DNA of 64,000 nucleotides from Akkermansiaceae bacterium (GCA_905181965.1 CAJIZY010000009.1:248001-312000), one strand, 5' to 3'; counted from the stretch's first letter, positions 36,034 through 45,947 are shown. Notes: generated from the sequence alone by a model not told the origin. Translations and numbers: made by a program.

Positions 36034-36409
36034 TTGACTTCAGAAACGTTCAATACAATTTTTCAACGAAATTTCCGCCCTGATTAAACAAAATGAAAAC
36101 TTAAAGCGCTTGGATAAAACTGCTCTGAAGGCTTGGAGTCAAAAAGTTGCTGAATCTAAATATGTCGACGGATCTATTCAATCTTTGGACGGGCAAGCTT
36201 TACAGGCAAAGATTTTACTGGCTCGTCAAAAATCACTAGTTGAAGGTGTTGCATCAGCAAATGAGTATTTCACCTCGCTAAAAACTATTTTAGAGACCAA
36301 TGCCCAAGCAAAAGTGAACTTGTTTTCCTTAGCATCTAACGCCACCAAATTATCAGACGCGGCTCGGGCAATCGGACGCGCTAAAATGCTGACAGGCAAA
36401 TTGAAGTGA
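36034..36409 (+). CDS. Small helical protein of unknown function (probable frameshift)
   Basis: A GGGAGG box precedes TTG 36034 (reading MTSETFNTIF). One missing T in a T run near 36058-36062 restores the frame FNEISALIKQNENLKRLDKT, which continues AWSQKVAESKYVDGSIQSLD and ends at 36409. About 125 residues, helical, without a signal peptide. Without the correction the open part runs from TTG 36110. Probably in one operon with the 35102 gene. Confidence 0.55.
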
Positions 36410-36584
36410 GTTAAATAGTCGTCTGTTTTTCATTAGGAATTCCTTCTTTCCCGGTAAATAGAAAGATAGCGAGGTAGATTTATAATCTGTGGGCCTCTTA
36501 GCTTTCATCAAGAGATTGTAAGTTTAGGTCGTTCCAGTGGTAGACATAGTCATTATTCTTGGTGAAGATGCCCCTCTTCCGCCA

Positions 36585-36824
36585 ATGAAAAATGAAGGAC
36601 ACATCAAAGAATCCAAGGTCCGAAGCGCCTTAAAAGGCCTTTCCTGGAGAATCATCGCGACCTTGACTATCATCGTAATCGTCTACGTGAAAACCGGTGA
36701 AATCCAATCCGCGCTAGAAATTGGTGCGATTGAATTTGTGATTAAATATCTACTCTATTTCGCCCACGAACGAGCATGGGCACAAATCCCATTTGGCTCA
36801 GTTAGGAAGATTGCGAAAGGTTGA
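36585..36824 (+). CDS. DUF2061 small membrane protein
   Basis: 79 residues from ATG 36585 (an upstream GTG at 36537 in the same frame is less likely). RSALKGLSWRIIATLTIIVI, VYVKTGEIQSALEIGAIEFV and KYLLYFAHERAWAQIPFG are the DUF2061 signature: two membrane helices and the ending YxxHERxW. Function unknown. Three fragments related to this gene lie in the window (31991, 32833, 42329). Confidence 0.85.
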   Translation: MKNEGHIKESKVRSALKGLSWRIIATLTIIVIVYVKTGEIQSALEIGAIEFVIKYLLYFAHERAWAQIPFGSVRKIAKG

Positions 36825-36867
36825 GAGGAGAAAGCCTGTGAAATGAGCTCCAAAATGGAATTTCCAT

Positions 36868-38345
36868 TCACTTCCATGTAACTTTGTAAAGAGTGGTAGC
36901 TTCAGAGCTTCCTAATCCACGGCAGCTTGGACACTTTCTAAAATTCTCTATTCTACCCAACTTACCATCTCCAAAACATGTCCCACACTTCAGTTTACTT
37001 TCGACTAAAACATGAACGGGAATCCCAGCCTTAATCACGCTTAAAAATTGATTATTGTTCAGAGGCTCCTCTCCAAACCTCTCTAAATTACGATTCAGCC
37101 TATCTATAATTTTTTGAAGAACGTCCCTCTTTTCGTGCGGCTTCCCCTTTTCGGTTCTACTCAATCGAAAACCTAATGAATTGAATGCAGGTTCAACATA
37201 ATCATCCTCCTCGGGGAGCGGATCGGGTCGGCGACCCTTACCATTTAATTGATGCGCAGGCATGAGTTCTACAAAGCCTAATAACTTATCTGGATCTGTA
37301 AGTTTAAGTTTTTTCAGTCGTTCCAGTCGCTCTGAGAACAATTCAATTTTGTTGGCCGCATCGCTTTCACTTTTTGCCCTCTTCTCCTCAGCCTCTGCAA
37401 TCCAATCTTTTCATTTTTTTCTTCTTCAAGAATCCGCTCCTGTTCGAGAATTCGAAGGCGGTTTTCTTCCGCTTCTTTTTTTTCCAAAGATCTGGAAGTG
37501 AGTAAGACCCTTTCCTGAAGTAGTTCGCCGTTGCACTTACTAATCAAGTTTCTCACAGCAGGGGAAGTTTCTGTCGCATCTACGTCGCTTTCTAAAAGAT
37601 CCCAATCACCTATCGTTGCCAGTCTTTCGTAGAGTTCTTCCGCAGACTTGATTAAATCGGTATTCGCCAAAAACTGTTTAGAGTCAGGGCTAATTATATG
37701 AAACCAAAGGTAAAATTCTTCGCTATCCCCAATTATTAGTTCTGATTGTGCAAAAATGAAATGACGTTCTCCCACCAAGGTGGTTGAAAATCTTCCATCC
37801 GCGTCTGTCGTAAGTAGAGTCACGCCACCACCTTTCCGTCGTAACTGATCGAGCCCGTCACTAATCCTCTTCGAAATTGATCGAAGAAATTCTTCGTCTG
37901 AACTTCCCTCAGGAAATTTCGGCTCATAACTTTTAATGATAGAGTTACATTCTGAGACAAATCTATCATCCCATTTTTCAGCCAACTTTTCCCCAGGGTC
38001 GGCAACAAAAACTTTTGCCCCCTTTGCCCAGTCATTGAGAGCCGATTTAAATGAGTTAAACTCACCCTCAAATTTAACGCGATCGAATGCCATTTGCCGT
38101 TCCCTCTTAAGTTCCGAGATAATTTGGTCTCTTAAGTCATTGAGTAATTTAGAGACAGCTTGTTGATCTGCGACGTAGACGCCAAGAAGCCCCAATTTCA
38201 CATTATCTCTAGTCTCTGTCACGATGAAGGCTTGTCCCTCGATATCTCTTGCAACTGGATCTTTTCCGCCACTCTCAGATCTATTGCAACCGCCCAAGAT
38301 CATAGCTGCGAGCAGAGCGGCAAGAACTAACTTTAGCTTTAACAT
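36868..38345 (-). CDS. Lipoprotein with C-terminal DnaJ-type zinc motif (frameshifted)
   Basis: Start MLKLKLVLAALLAAMILGGC gives a lipobox (LGGC), then a long helical region (residues about 40-340, for example RRKGGGVTLLTTDADGRFST in the middle and EKKEAEENRLRILEQERILE). Near 37408 one A of a run is missing; after correction the protein reads EKDWIAEAEEKRAKSESDAA and joins SERLERLKKLKLTDPDKLLG. The C-terminus holds CGTCFGDGKLG and CPSCRGLG, two CxxCxGxG repeats as in the DnaJ zinc finger. About 490 residues in all. The N-terminal half resembles no family I know. Placement outside the membrane is inferred from the lipobox. Confidence 0.7.
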
Positions 38346-38360
38346 TTGCATAACCTTCAC

Positions 38361-38763
38361 ATCGATCGCAATTAAAAGGGATTAATTAACCTCTTAGAGT
38401 TATACAAGTCCATAAGTGAGATTTAAACGGGCTAGCTCCCACCACAAAGCCGCGTGTGGCCTAACGGAGGAGAAGAGCACGCAAAACCTGGATATAGGTT
38501 TTGAGCAGATGCACCACGCTGTTGTAGTAACAGCTTGTGTTGATCACCCATCCTGCCAAGTCAGATAAAACTTGATCATCTCGACCAAAATCTACGACCT
38601 CTTCTCCCCATCAGGTCCGATCCTAATCGTCACGCCAACCCGTTTACGCCAAAAGTAATTTTCTAGCAGCAGGCTCAATTAATGATATCAACACCTCCGG
38701 CAATCTCGAATTGAGAGGCCAGGGACTTATCACTCCAAATTTCTCTTTCTTCCACCCACTATC
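38361..38763. other. Intergenic region, nothing recognised
   Basis: About 400 bases between the divergent lipoprotein and glutaredoxin genes. No frame with coding character and no strong hairpin with a T-tract was found. Confidence 0.5.
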
Positions 38764-39003
38764 ATGACCATTTACATCAAACCCGGATGCCCCTGGTGTA
38801 TCGACGTTGAAGCCTACCTCCAAAAAAACGGCTACGAATACGAACGCATTAATGTCATCGCTGACCGAGCAGCCTTTAAACGTATGGGCGAGATATTCGG
38901 GACAACGTCTGCCCCCTCCATGACCGTAGGAGATCTCAAACTTGCCGACTTTGGCATTGAGGAGCTTGTTCCCTTTTTGAAAGAACACAATCTCGGATCC
39001 TAG
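38764..39003 (+). CDS. Glutaredoxin family protein
   Basis: 79 residues, the size of bacterial class I glutaredoxins. Active site KPGCPWCIDVEAYL (CPWC), followed by GYEYERINVIADRAAFKRMG and the cis-Pro region TSAPSMTVGD. It reduces disulfides or glutathione mixed disulfides in the cytosol. Single gene, start ATG 38764. Confidence 0.9.
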   Translation: MTIYIKPGCPWCIDVEAYLQKNGYEYERINVIADRAAFKRMGEIFGTTSAPSMTVGDLKLADFGIEELVPFLKEHNLGS

Positions 39004-39107
39004 CAAAAACAAATCTACACCTACTTCATCCCAACCACTTTCAGCCCAAATACGACGCTAACCCTTTTCCGGAAAAAGGAACTTCCTAACAGTCCAACCA
39101 AAACGTC

Positions 39108-42100
39108 ATGAAGAACCTCAACCGCACCGATGTCTTGAACGGCGAATCGAACAAGCTGAGCAAGAGCATCGCCCGCGCCGCCCTGCTGACATTGATTTCC
39201 TTTATTCCGACAACTGCAGGCAAACTTCCCAATGTTGTCCTAATCATGGCCGATGACCTAGGGTGGTCAGACGTGGCTGCTTACCGGGTGCAGCAGGGAC
39301 TCGAGGCCGAGGGCGCCACCCCGATCCCCACCCCTAATCTCGACCGTCTCGTGGCGGGTGGCCTGATGTTCACTGATGCGCACAGTCCGTGCTCGCTGTG
39401 CGCTCCGACCCGCTTTGCGATGTTGACCGGCTCTCTTCCGTTCCGCATCGGAAAGCGCTACGGCACTTGGAATTTCAGCGAAACCGCAGCGGTGTTGCGG
39501 AACCGCAAGCACACTACGGTGGGAGAGATCATGCAAGCGGCAGGATACCGAACTTCGATGATGGGGAAGATGCATGTCGGCGGAGGGAACACCTACAGTT
39601 TTAGCGATCCGCATTTGCCCATCCCAACTTTTCCGACCTCCTACGGCTTCGACTACACCTTCCTGGTGCACGACGGCATCCAGGCCCCGCCGTATGTTTA
39701 CTTTGAAAACGACCGCTTTGCCCGCGTCGATCCGGAGAACCATTCCGCGATCGACACTTGGGGAACAGCCTCGGACCTGGTCAACGGTTCGTCCGGAAAT
39801 CTGATTGGCCCCAACGGCACGGGGAGCCACAAGGACGGTTGGCGAGATGTCAACTGGAACGGTAGTCAGAACGGCATCATCAACACGCGCAAAGCTGTCG
39901 AGTTCATTGACCGCCACCTTGCAAATCATGGCAGCCAGCCATTCCTGCTCTACTACAACTCTCCGCAAGTGCATATTCCACACACGCCGCCAGTTGACTT
40001 CGAACCAGACGCCAACGGTAACCCAGGCAGTCCACCCAACGTGCCAGTCCAGGGAGTCAATGCATCCTGGGCTGGCAACGCCCATTCCGACATGGTCCAT
40101 GAGGTCGACCTCCAAGTGGGTCGCATCCTCGCCAAGTTGGACGACCCGGACGGCAACCCACTGACCAATGACAGTGTCCTTACGGACACCTTGATCATGT
40201 TCACCTCAGACAACGGTGGATTGGGAGGGAATCTCGTTCCTGCCGGCTACGACAGCACTGGGAGCCTCCGCGCCTCCAAGGGGCGGAGCTACGAGGGTGG
40301 CCATCGGGTGCCCTTCATCGCGCACTGGGGAGATGGTACAGCAGCCGGATCCACCATCGCTCCGGGAACCATGAGCAACCAGATCATTGCCGGACAAGAC
40401 TGGGTGGCGACCATGTATGCGCTGACCGAACAGGATATCGCCGGGAACCAGTGCATGGACAGTGTGAACCTGCTACCCGTCCTGCTCGGGCACCAAGAAG
40501 AATCCGAAGCGGTGCGTCCTTTCGTGCTGCATCAGGCCGCGCAAGGTAACAACCAGACGGATGCTTTCGGGATCCGCCGAGGTGACCACGTTCTGATCAT
40601 CAACCGGAACCGGTCACCGCGGGAACTGTTCAACCTTGCGGAAGACTTGTCCCAGTCTACCGACCTGGTCGATCCGGCGACCTACCCGGACAATACCGTG
40701 CCACCGGAAGTGCTCGCCATGCGCGACGAACTCCACGCTCTGTTCATGAAGCACGACGACGTGAATTCACTCCGGACCACCACCGCCTACGATACGGACG
40801 GATTCGCCATTCCGCCGATGGCCAATGGGGAGGATGAGGTAACGATGACCTCGGTGAGTGGGGTCGCAGCAGTAGGGCCAGTCGAGTATCGCTTCACGGA
40901 GACGACCGATAACTGGGGTGGAACAGATTCCGACTGGCAAGCGAGCCCCACAAATCTCGACACAGGCCTATTGCCTGGCACCCGCTATGCCTACAAGGTG
41001 GAAATGCGGGATGGCGACGGAAAGCCTATCCCCACTGCGGAGCGAGTGGCCGAGGTGATCACTCCCACCGTGAATCCCTTTAATAGCGGCAGCGAATCCA
41101 TCTTCACTGATGATTTCGATGGGGTTGGGAATCCGGCCAATCTACTCGCCAGCGATCCCAAGCCGACCGGCACCTGGTATCAGCAGGACGTCGATGACAT
41201 CCCGACGAATCCGAACAGCAACTTCCATTGGTCCACCGAGGAGCACCCAGGCAGCGGCAGCACCTATTCAACCACCTTTAACAATTTGGATGCCCTCGGC
41301 GATGCAGACAATGAGTTTCACCTAGGCTTCGGCTTCGACGAAGTCCGCCTGCTCTACAACAGCGGAACAGCATTCGACCTCAGCCAGGACTACACTTTCG
41401 CCGGCTCCTGGGAACTTCACATCGCCCAGAATTTAGCTCTTGGATTCATCGCCGGACTTGCGGAATTTGATGCCACCACCGGAGCGCTGGTTCAGACCAT
41501 CGGATTCGATCCTGTTGCTGGCACCGTCGCTAACAGCCAAACTTTCGGTAACACTTCCGGCGACGGATCGGCAGGAGATATGGGAACCTTCTCGATCACG
41601 GTGACCGCCGCGAATCTCGCCAACGCTGATGTGAAAGCAGTAAACCACGTCGGGGTATATCTTCACCGTGACGATGACGGGGTGCTCGGGAATGATGTGG
41701 TCGGCTTCGCCCCGAATCGCGGTGACCGTTACCTTGTCGACGACGTGCGGCTCGTCGCAAAGGGCAGCTCCACTTCTGATCCCGATACCGATAGCGACCT
41801 CATTCCAGACTCGGTAGAGGATGCCACACTAGGGCTCGATAAGAATGATTCGGCTGACGGGAAAGGTGATCTCGATGGCGACGGCCACACCAACGCTAGA
41901 GAATTCCTCGTGGGTTCGGACATGCTGGCTGCGGGGGATATATTGCCGCTCCTGATTGAGGTTCCACCGGGAACCGACGTGGAACTCAACTTGTTAGAAG
42001 GCCATACCTTAGAGGGGCGAATCTACATCCTAGAACGGAGTGAAGATCTTGGATCCACTTCTGACTGGGTGGCCATCGATGCCTTTGCTCCCACTCCAAC

Positions 42101-42251
42101 CGAAGCGGGAGCCGCACATACTTTCACCGCGCCCGAGGCCGCACAGCGGGCTTACTTCCGTAGCCGAATCGAATGGGCGCCCGTCGTGAAAAGTCAGATG
42201 GAACTCCTTCATCTCAACCAGAAAGACACGCCCCCCTCCCGCACCAACTGA
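39108..42251 (+). CDS. Secreted arylsulfatase-like sulfatase with calcium-binding C-terminal region
   Basis: 1047 residues. After a basic N-region and hydrophobic segment (AALLTLISFIPTTAGKL) comes the sulfatase domain: NVVLIMADDLGWSDVA (metal Asp pair), the formylglycine site SPCSLCAPTRFAMLTGSLPF (CxPxR in CAPTR), MMGKMHVGG, and FTSDNGGLGG. Beyond about residue 600 it extends into beta-rich domains and a TSP3/dockerin-like calcium segment (DPDTDSDLIPDSVED and DLDGDGHTNAREF), common in Verrucomicrobia. It probably cleaves sulfate esters of algal polysaccharides; the exact substrate is unknown. Third codon positions are richer in G/C than in the neighbouring genes. Confidence 0.9.
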   Translation: MKNLNRTDVLNGESNKLSKSIARAALLTLISFIPTTAGKLPNVVLIMADDLGWSDVAAYRVQQGLEAEGATPIPTPNLDRLVAGGLMFTDAHSPCSLCAPTRFAMLTGSLPFRIGKRYGTWNFSETAAVLRNRKHTTVGEIMQAAGYRTSMMGKMHVGGGNTYSFSDPHLPIPTFPTSYGFDYTFLVHDGIQAPPYVYFENDRFARVDPENHSAIDTWGTASDLVNGSSGNLIGPNGTGSHKDGWRDVNWNGSQNGIINTRKAVEFIDRHLANHGSQPFLLYYNSPQVHIPHTPPVDFEPDANGNPGSPPNVPVQGVNASWAGNAHSDMVHEVDLQVGRILAKLDDPDGNPLTNDSVLTDTLIMFTSDNGGLGGNLVPAGYDSTGSLRASKGRSYEGGHRVPFIAHWGDGTAAGSTIAPGTMSNQIIAGQDWVATMYALTEQDIAGNQCMDSVNLLPVLLGHQEESEAVRPFVLHQAAQGNNQTDAFGIRRGDHVLIINRNRSPRELFNLAEDLSQSTDLVDPATYPDNTVPPEVLAMRDELHALFMKHDDVNSLRTTTAYDTDGFAIPPMANGEDEVTMTSVSGVAAVGPVEYRFTETTDNWGGTDSDWQASPTNLDTGLLPGTRYAYKVEMRDGDGKPIPTAERVAEVITPTVNPFNSGSESIFTDDFDGVGNPANLLASDPKPTGTWYQQDVDDIPTNPNSNFHWSTEEHPGSGSTYSTTFNNLDALGDADNEFHLGFGFDEVRLLYNSGTAFDLSQDYTFAGSWELHIAQNLALGFIAGLAEFDATTGALVQTIGFDPVAGTVANSQTFGNTSGDGSAGDMGTFSITVTAANLANADVKAVNHVGVYLHRDDDGVLGNDVVGFAPNRGDRYLVDDVRLVAKGSSTSDPDTDSDLIPDSVEDATLGLDKNDSADGKGDLDGDGHTNAREFLVGSDMLAAGDILPLLIEVPPGTDVELNLLEGHTLEGRIYILERSEDLGSTSDWVAIDAFAPTPTEAGAAHTFTAPEAAQRAYFRSRIEWAPVVKSQMELLHLNQKDTPPSRTN

Positions 42252-42328
42252 CTGGCTGAGCTGTTCAAGGGAAAGCTTCTAAAACGATTCTCAATCCCCC
42301 TCCCGCCAATTGAGCGTGAATAAAAGAT

Positions 42329-42448
42329 CAAGAAATCTTGGGTCAGAAGAGCCTTAAAAGATCTCTCCTAGAGAATTTTCGCCACCTTAACCGTCATCCT
42401 AATCGTCTCTGTGAAGACTGGAGAAATCCAATCCGCTCTAGAAATTAC
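42329..42448 (+). pseudogene. DUF2061 gene remnant D
   Basis: CAAGAAATCTTGGGTCAGAA and the following bases through GTGAAGACTGGAGAAATCCA match the intact DUF2061 gene, with a TAG after CTCTC and other losses. It ends at the esterase gene: the CTAGAAATT of the remnant supplies that gene's stop codon on the opposite strand. Confidence 0.7.
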
Positions 42449-43694
42449 CTCGAATGCTAAAAGTAGCGGGAGTAGCAGTTATTTTCAGGCCAGGAATTGT
42501 GATCAACCCCAGCTCGTCAACTTTTCCTTCGCCTTTCGCAGATCCAAATTCCCATTTAAACCCTGCGCCAGGCTTGAGCTTGAAGTGTTGCAGTCGTCGC
42601 AAGGTGACATCAGTAGTGGCAACAGTCGGAATTTTAAATTTAGTATCTAAATTACTGGCCGAAATAAGGAACAGCGACATCTCCAAAATCTCCGCGGTAT
42701 CCTTAAGATTATTCCAACGGAAGAACGCATTAATTTGCCCCGCTTCTCTACTATCCAAATGATCTGGCCAAGGGAGTTTCGAGTTACAAGAAGCATTAGC
42801 GAAGACCGGATAGGCCTGATCCTTACGCACGTTGAGCCAGTCAAATGAATCGATCAGGTCGTTGCTCTTTTTGATGTTTGCTGAATTGTTTGCGTGGCCG
42901 AAAGGGCCCCAGTAGCAAAGAAATGCGTAATTCCGATCATTCATCGCCTTCGAGAACAGATCGTGCCCGTCGGACCAGCGATCATTGTGCCCAGAGTAAT
43001 CGATGCAGATCGGTGGATCGGGAAAAACTACCCCATTAGGAATTTTTTTTGGAGATAAAAACATTCGTTGGAAAGCGTGCTCCACCCCGGCTGGGACATT
43101 CGCTTTGATCGCTGCGAACACATCACCGTGACGCAGTCCGATCCCAAGCGTCCCGCTACCACCCATCGAATTACCTGAAAGATAGACGCGATTTGGATCA
43201 ATCTTATAATGCTTGATCGCCCAAGCGACGGTGCCCATCACACGTCTCTCAACCGGCCTAGTTTCGCCTCCAGAGTTTTTCCTCATAAGCTCCTTGTCTC
43301 CGCGGTGCATTCCTCCCCACCACCAATCGCCTTTGTTTTTTCGACAATCGAGGTAGAGAGCAAAGTGGTCGTCAGGCGAGCGGTAGATGTCGTGATTGCC
43401 GACTGTCTTGGTGCAATTGAGACAAGAAAAAACATCATGCCCAGCCGAGTGCAAAACAACATACAAGGGCGCATCATCACGAACGATCTTGGGGTGCATC
43501 ACGATAAACGTATCTTGCTGCGGCGCTTGGTATTTCCACTCCGGTCGCACACCGTGCTGAAAGACTTCAATCTTACGATCAATGACACTTGTCTCTTCCT
43601 TGGGGTGTTCGGCTTGTGCTGGCGGCCAAGCAAATGCAGCAGCATTCAAAGAGGCTAGTAGAACTAGGATGCTAAGAAGTCTTTTCATTTCCAT
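42438..43694 (-). CDS. Secreted alpha/beta hydrolase (esterase, CE1/feruloyl esterase-like)
   Basis: 418 residues (start MEMKRLL; the second Met is equally possible). Signal peptide (RLLSILVLLASLNAAAFA). Fold features: PLYVVLHSAGHD (oxyanion region), a nucleophile elbow VYLSGNSMGGSGTLGIGLRH (GxSxG), a likely acidic residue in CIDYSGHNDRWSDG, and a likely catalytic His in GPFGHANNSAN. A C-terminal domain of about 110 residues is beta-like. Such enzymes de-esterify plant or algal polysaccharides. It converges on the DUF2061 remnant, which encodes its last residues. Confidence 0.82.
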   Translation of the reverse strand: MEMKRLLSILVLLASLNAAAFAWPPAQAEHPKEETSVIDRKIEVFQHGVRPEWKYQAPQQDTFIVMHPKIVRDDAPLYVVLHSAGHDVFSCLNCTKTVGNHDIYRSPDDHFALYLDCRKNKGDWWWGGMHRGDKELMRKNSGGETRPVERRVMGTVAWAIKHYKIDPNRVYLSGNSMGGSGTLGIGLRHGDVFAAIKANVPAGVEHAFQRMFLSPKKIPNGVVFPDPPICIDYSGHNDRWSDGHDLFSKAMNDRNYAFLCYWGPFGHANNSANIKKSNDLIDSFDWLNVRKDQAYPVFANASCNSKLPWPDHLDSREAGQINAFFRWNNLKDTAEILEMSLFLISASNLDTKFKIPTVATTDVTLRRLQHFKLKPGAGFKWEFGSAKGEGKVDELGLITIPGLKITATPATFSIRGNF

Positions 43695-43872
43695 CGGCAG
43701 CCTGGACTAAAACTCCAGCCGAGGCGAGTTTACCATCGGGAAAAAGCGCCTTAACTCAAGGTTGGGTAAATCCTCGTCTAGCTTAAAAGCTGAAGCCAAG
43801 CCTATGCACCCAGCAAAGATTTGCCGGAAGCAAACGTTGTTACTTGTTACCCAAGTATGATGAGGAGTCGAA

Positions 43873-44403
43873 TCACTTAGTTGACGGCATAGTGCCAACA
43901 ACAGATCCATCACCTGTGAGAACTGGATTTATAGCGATACCGCCTTTAAACCAATCTTCCCATCCATCTTCTGTTAACTTTCTGAAATAGGGCGACGTTC
44001 CAGCTTCTTGAAAATCTGGGATAAAGACACCAAACTTACCATCTGCCGTCTTAGTGGTCTTTTCATCCCCACTAATTTTCACAACAACCGTTCCTGGAAG
44101 TCCATCTACAACAGTCCTACCTTCTTCCTTAAATTCTGACTTAAGTCCCGATGGATAAGTTTCAGTCCAATTTCCATCCTCAGCTCTTTCCCACAACCTG
44201 TAGCCTGGTTCGACTGAATGGGTTGGAATATCGAACCAAAATTTAGTTAAGGCCTTATCGGGGATACTTTTCCCAGAAAAGACGCATGAGGAAAAAAGAA
44301 AGAGGGAGATCAAAGAAATCAGGATTAAAGGAATACTGATACTTTTCGTTTCCTCCTTCTTCAAACGACTCAGCTGACCGACTGATTTTTTAGCGCTCAA
44401 CAT
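43873..44403 (-). CDS. Putative lipoprotein, unknown function
   Basis: 176 residues. A hydrophobic segment ends in a lipobox-like LISLFLFSSC (Cys about residue 40), preceded by an unusually long basic N-region (MLSAKKSVGQLSRLKKEETK). The mature part contains GYRLWERAEDGNWTETYPSG and GLPGTVVVKISGDEKTTKTA; no family recognised. Its start overlaps the end of the upstream gene by 14 bases, so the two are co-transcribed. Confidence 0.65.
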   Translation of the reverse strand: MLSAKKSVGQLSRLKKEETKSISIPLILISLISLFLFSSCVFSGKSIPDKALTKFWFDIPTHSVEPGYRLWERAEDGNWTETYPSGLKSEFKEEGRTVVDGLPGTVVVKISGDEKTTKTADGKFGVFIPDFQEAGTSPYFRKLTEDGWEDWFKGGIAINPVLTGDGSVVGTMPSTK

Positions 44404-44698
44404 CTAGGACGGCTCTCAATCCTTTGTCGCTAAGAAGCCCATCGGCATTCCATCGTTTTGCGAGGTCGATTTGCCTTTGCGTCACTTTCGCCGCTTTCTT
44501 CTGATTTAGAGTCAAAGGCATCATCTCGAGATTGTATAAAGTATTGTCCAGCTCAGATCCGCAATATTTCCGTGGTGTTTCCCTTAGTATCCTACCTTGG
44601 CCGCTTGCAAATCGCGGAAGAGTTTTGACTTGGTAACCAAGATGGATTTCGTGTCGAGAGACCCCTCTCGGGCCAACCCATTTATTTTCGCTTTCCAA
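44390..44698 (-). CDS. Hypothetical protein, HNH-nuclease-like C-terminal segment
   Basis: 102 residues. The part NLEMMPLTLNQKKAAKVTQR is like the segment that follows the active site in some HNH-type proteins (NLxxMPxxxNxxKxAK). No HxH or zinc Cys set is visible, so it cannot be called a nuclease. Overlaps the following lipoprotein gene. Start at ATG 44698, in a gap upstream of a plus-strand tRNA. Confidence 0.5.
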   Translation of the reverse strand: MESENKWVGPRGVSRHEIHLGYQVKTLPRFASGQGRILRETPRKYCGSELDNTLYNLEMMPLTLNQKKAAKVTQRQIDLAKRWNADGLLSDKGLRAVLDVER

Positions 44699-44881
44699 TA
44701 GTAATTCCCGTAACTAGAAACAACCAGATCCGTGATGTCCGTCGATTTCAATTCCATGCTTTTCAGCTATACATGCCAGACTAACCTGGGCAGGTGCTGT
44801 GAAACTCAGGCCGGCCTTACCGCTTGTCCCTGGTCTTTCTCGACGCGGCCTCAAATATACTTTTGCTACCAATATTCTAAT

Positions 44882-44955
<74 letters not shown>

Positions 44956-44966
44956 CTTTTCACAAT

Positions 44967-45947
44967 CTAAGGCTGACCGAGGTAGATCAGCCCTGAGTTC
45001 GCGTCTAGAAGAGCCTGACCTTTTGTCAGGAAATCCATTCCCAAGATTCCGTCCACAGGCCGGCCAGTCGAGTCCCGGAAATATTTACGGACGGTTCCGA
45101 GCGGAGCAACCGAAACGTCGAACACAGACACCTTAACCTGGCCAAAAATCAAATTCTGTAACCTTGCATGTCGCAGCGGAATACGATCACCCGAGGCGTC
45201 GATCATCCGTGAGTTAGTGGCGTAGCTCTGCAAATTGAAGCGGTCAAAGCTTTCGGCAGCCATTACGGAAACTTCAGCTCCAGTATCGACGACCCAGGAA
45301 ACCGGAACACCCTGCAGGGTTCCGATTAGGATTAAGTGCGGCAATCGGCCCGCGGTCCCCAACCTGAAAATCTGTTTCCCTAAATCCGGGCGCACCCCAA
45401 GAGGTAAAGGCCCCATTCTATGGGGACGTGAGGGCCCCGAATTCGGAACCCACATTTGCCCCGACGGGATGTCGACCAGAGCGCCGGTCGCCGCAAGAGC
45501 ATCTAATCCAATTTGACCCGCATAGCTACTTGTCGAAGTCTTACGTTCCGGGCTGGGTGCGATCGTAAACGGAAATCGAACCGCCTTCATCCCACCGATC
45601 TCAAGAGTTCCATATCCCCTTCCACTAGAAACCTCGCGCCCCAGCGCGCCACGAGTAATGACCCGAACTGAGCGATCTTCGATCACTCCAGCTGAAGTCG
45701 CCAATTGCTTATCAAGGTCTGTACTATTTGCCCCCGAATCGATTAAAAAACGCATGGGCTTCCCGTTGACCTTAAAGACACCAGAGTAACGGCGGTCCTC
45801 ACTGAGTTTTTGAAGTGGCACCTTCTGATAACCCAACTTGGAAAGCGTAACAGTCCTCGACCTCGAAAACCCAGGAACACTCGAACATTGAGTCAGGCAC
45901 AAGCAAGCTAGGAAAGAGGCTATAAAATTGGCGGCAATCTTAGTCAT
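44967..45947 (-). CDS. Retropepsin-like aspartyl protease family lipoprotein
   Basis: 326 residues from ATG 45947 (an upstream in-frame extension to 46091 has no signal features). Lipobox FLACLCLTQCSS. Two aspartic-protease half-sites: KPMRFLIDSGANSTDLD and PVSWVVDTGAEVSVMA, the latter with the GDIxxGMDFL-like close DGILGMDFLTKG. This makes a tandem retropepsin-like protein, probably anchored in the periplasm; peptidase activity is likely but unproven. It lies 55 bases after uvrD on the same strand. Confidence 0.85.
   Translation of the reverse strand: MTKIAANFIASFLACLCLTQCSSVPGFSRSRTVTLSKLGYQKVPLQKLSEDRRYSGVFKVNGKPMRFLIDSGANSTDLDKQLATSAGVIEDRSVRVITRGALGREVSSGRGYGTLEIGGMKAVRFPFTIAPSPERKTSTSSYAGQIGLDALAATGALVDIPSGQMWVPNSGPSRPHRMGPLPLGVRPDLGKQIFRLGTAGRLPHLILIGTLQGVPVSWVVDTGAEVSVMAAESFDRFNLQSYATNSRMIDASGDRIPLRHARLQNLIFGQVKVSVFDVSVAPLGTVRKYFRDSTGRPVDGILGMDFLTKGQALLDANSGLIYLGQP

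Noticed and set aside
39267-40115. Long open frame antisense to the sulfatase gene
   Set aside because: It is a shadow of a G/C-ending codon pattern; its translation shows no domain and the plus-strand sulfatase is certain.
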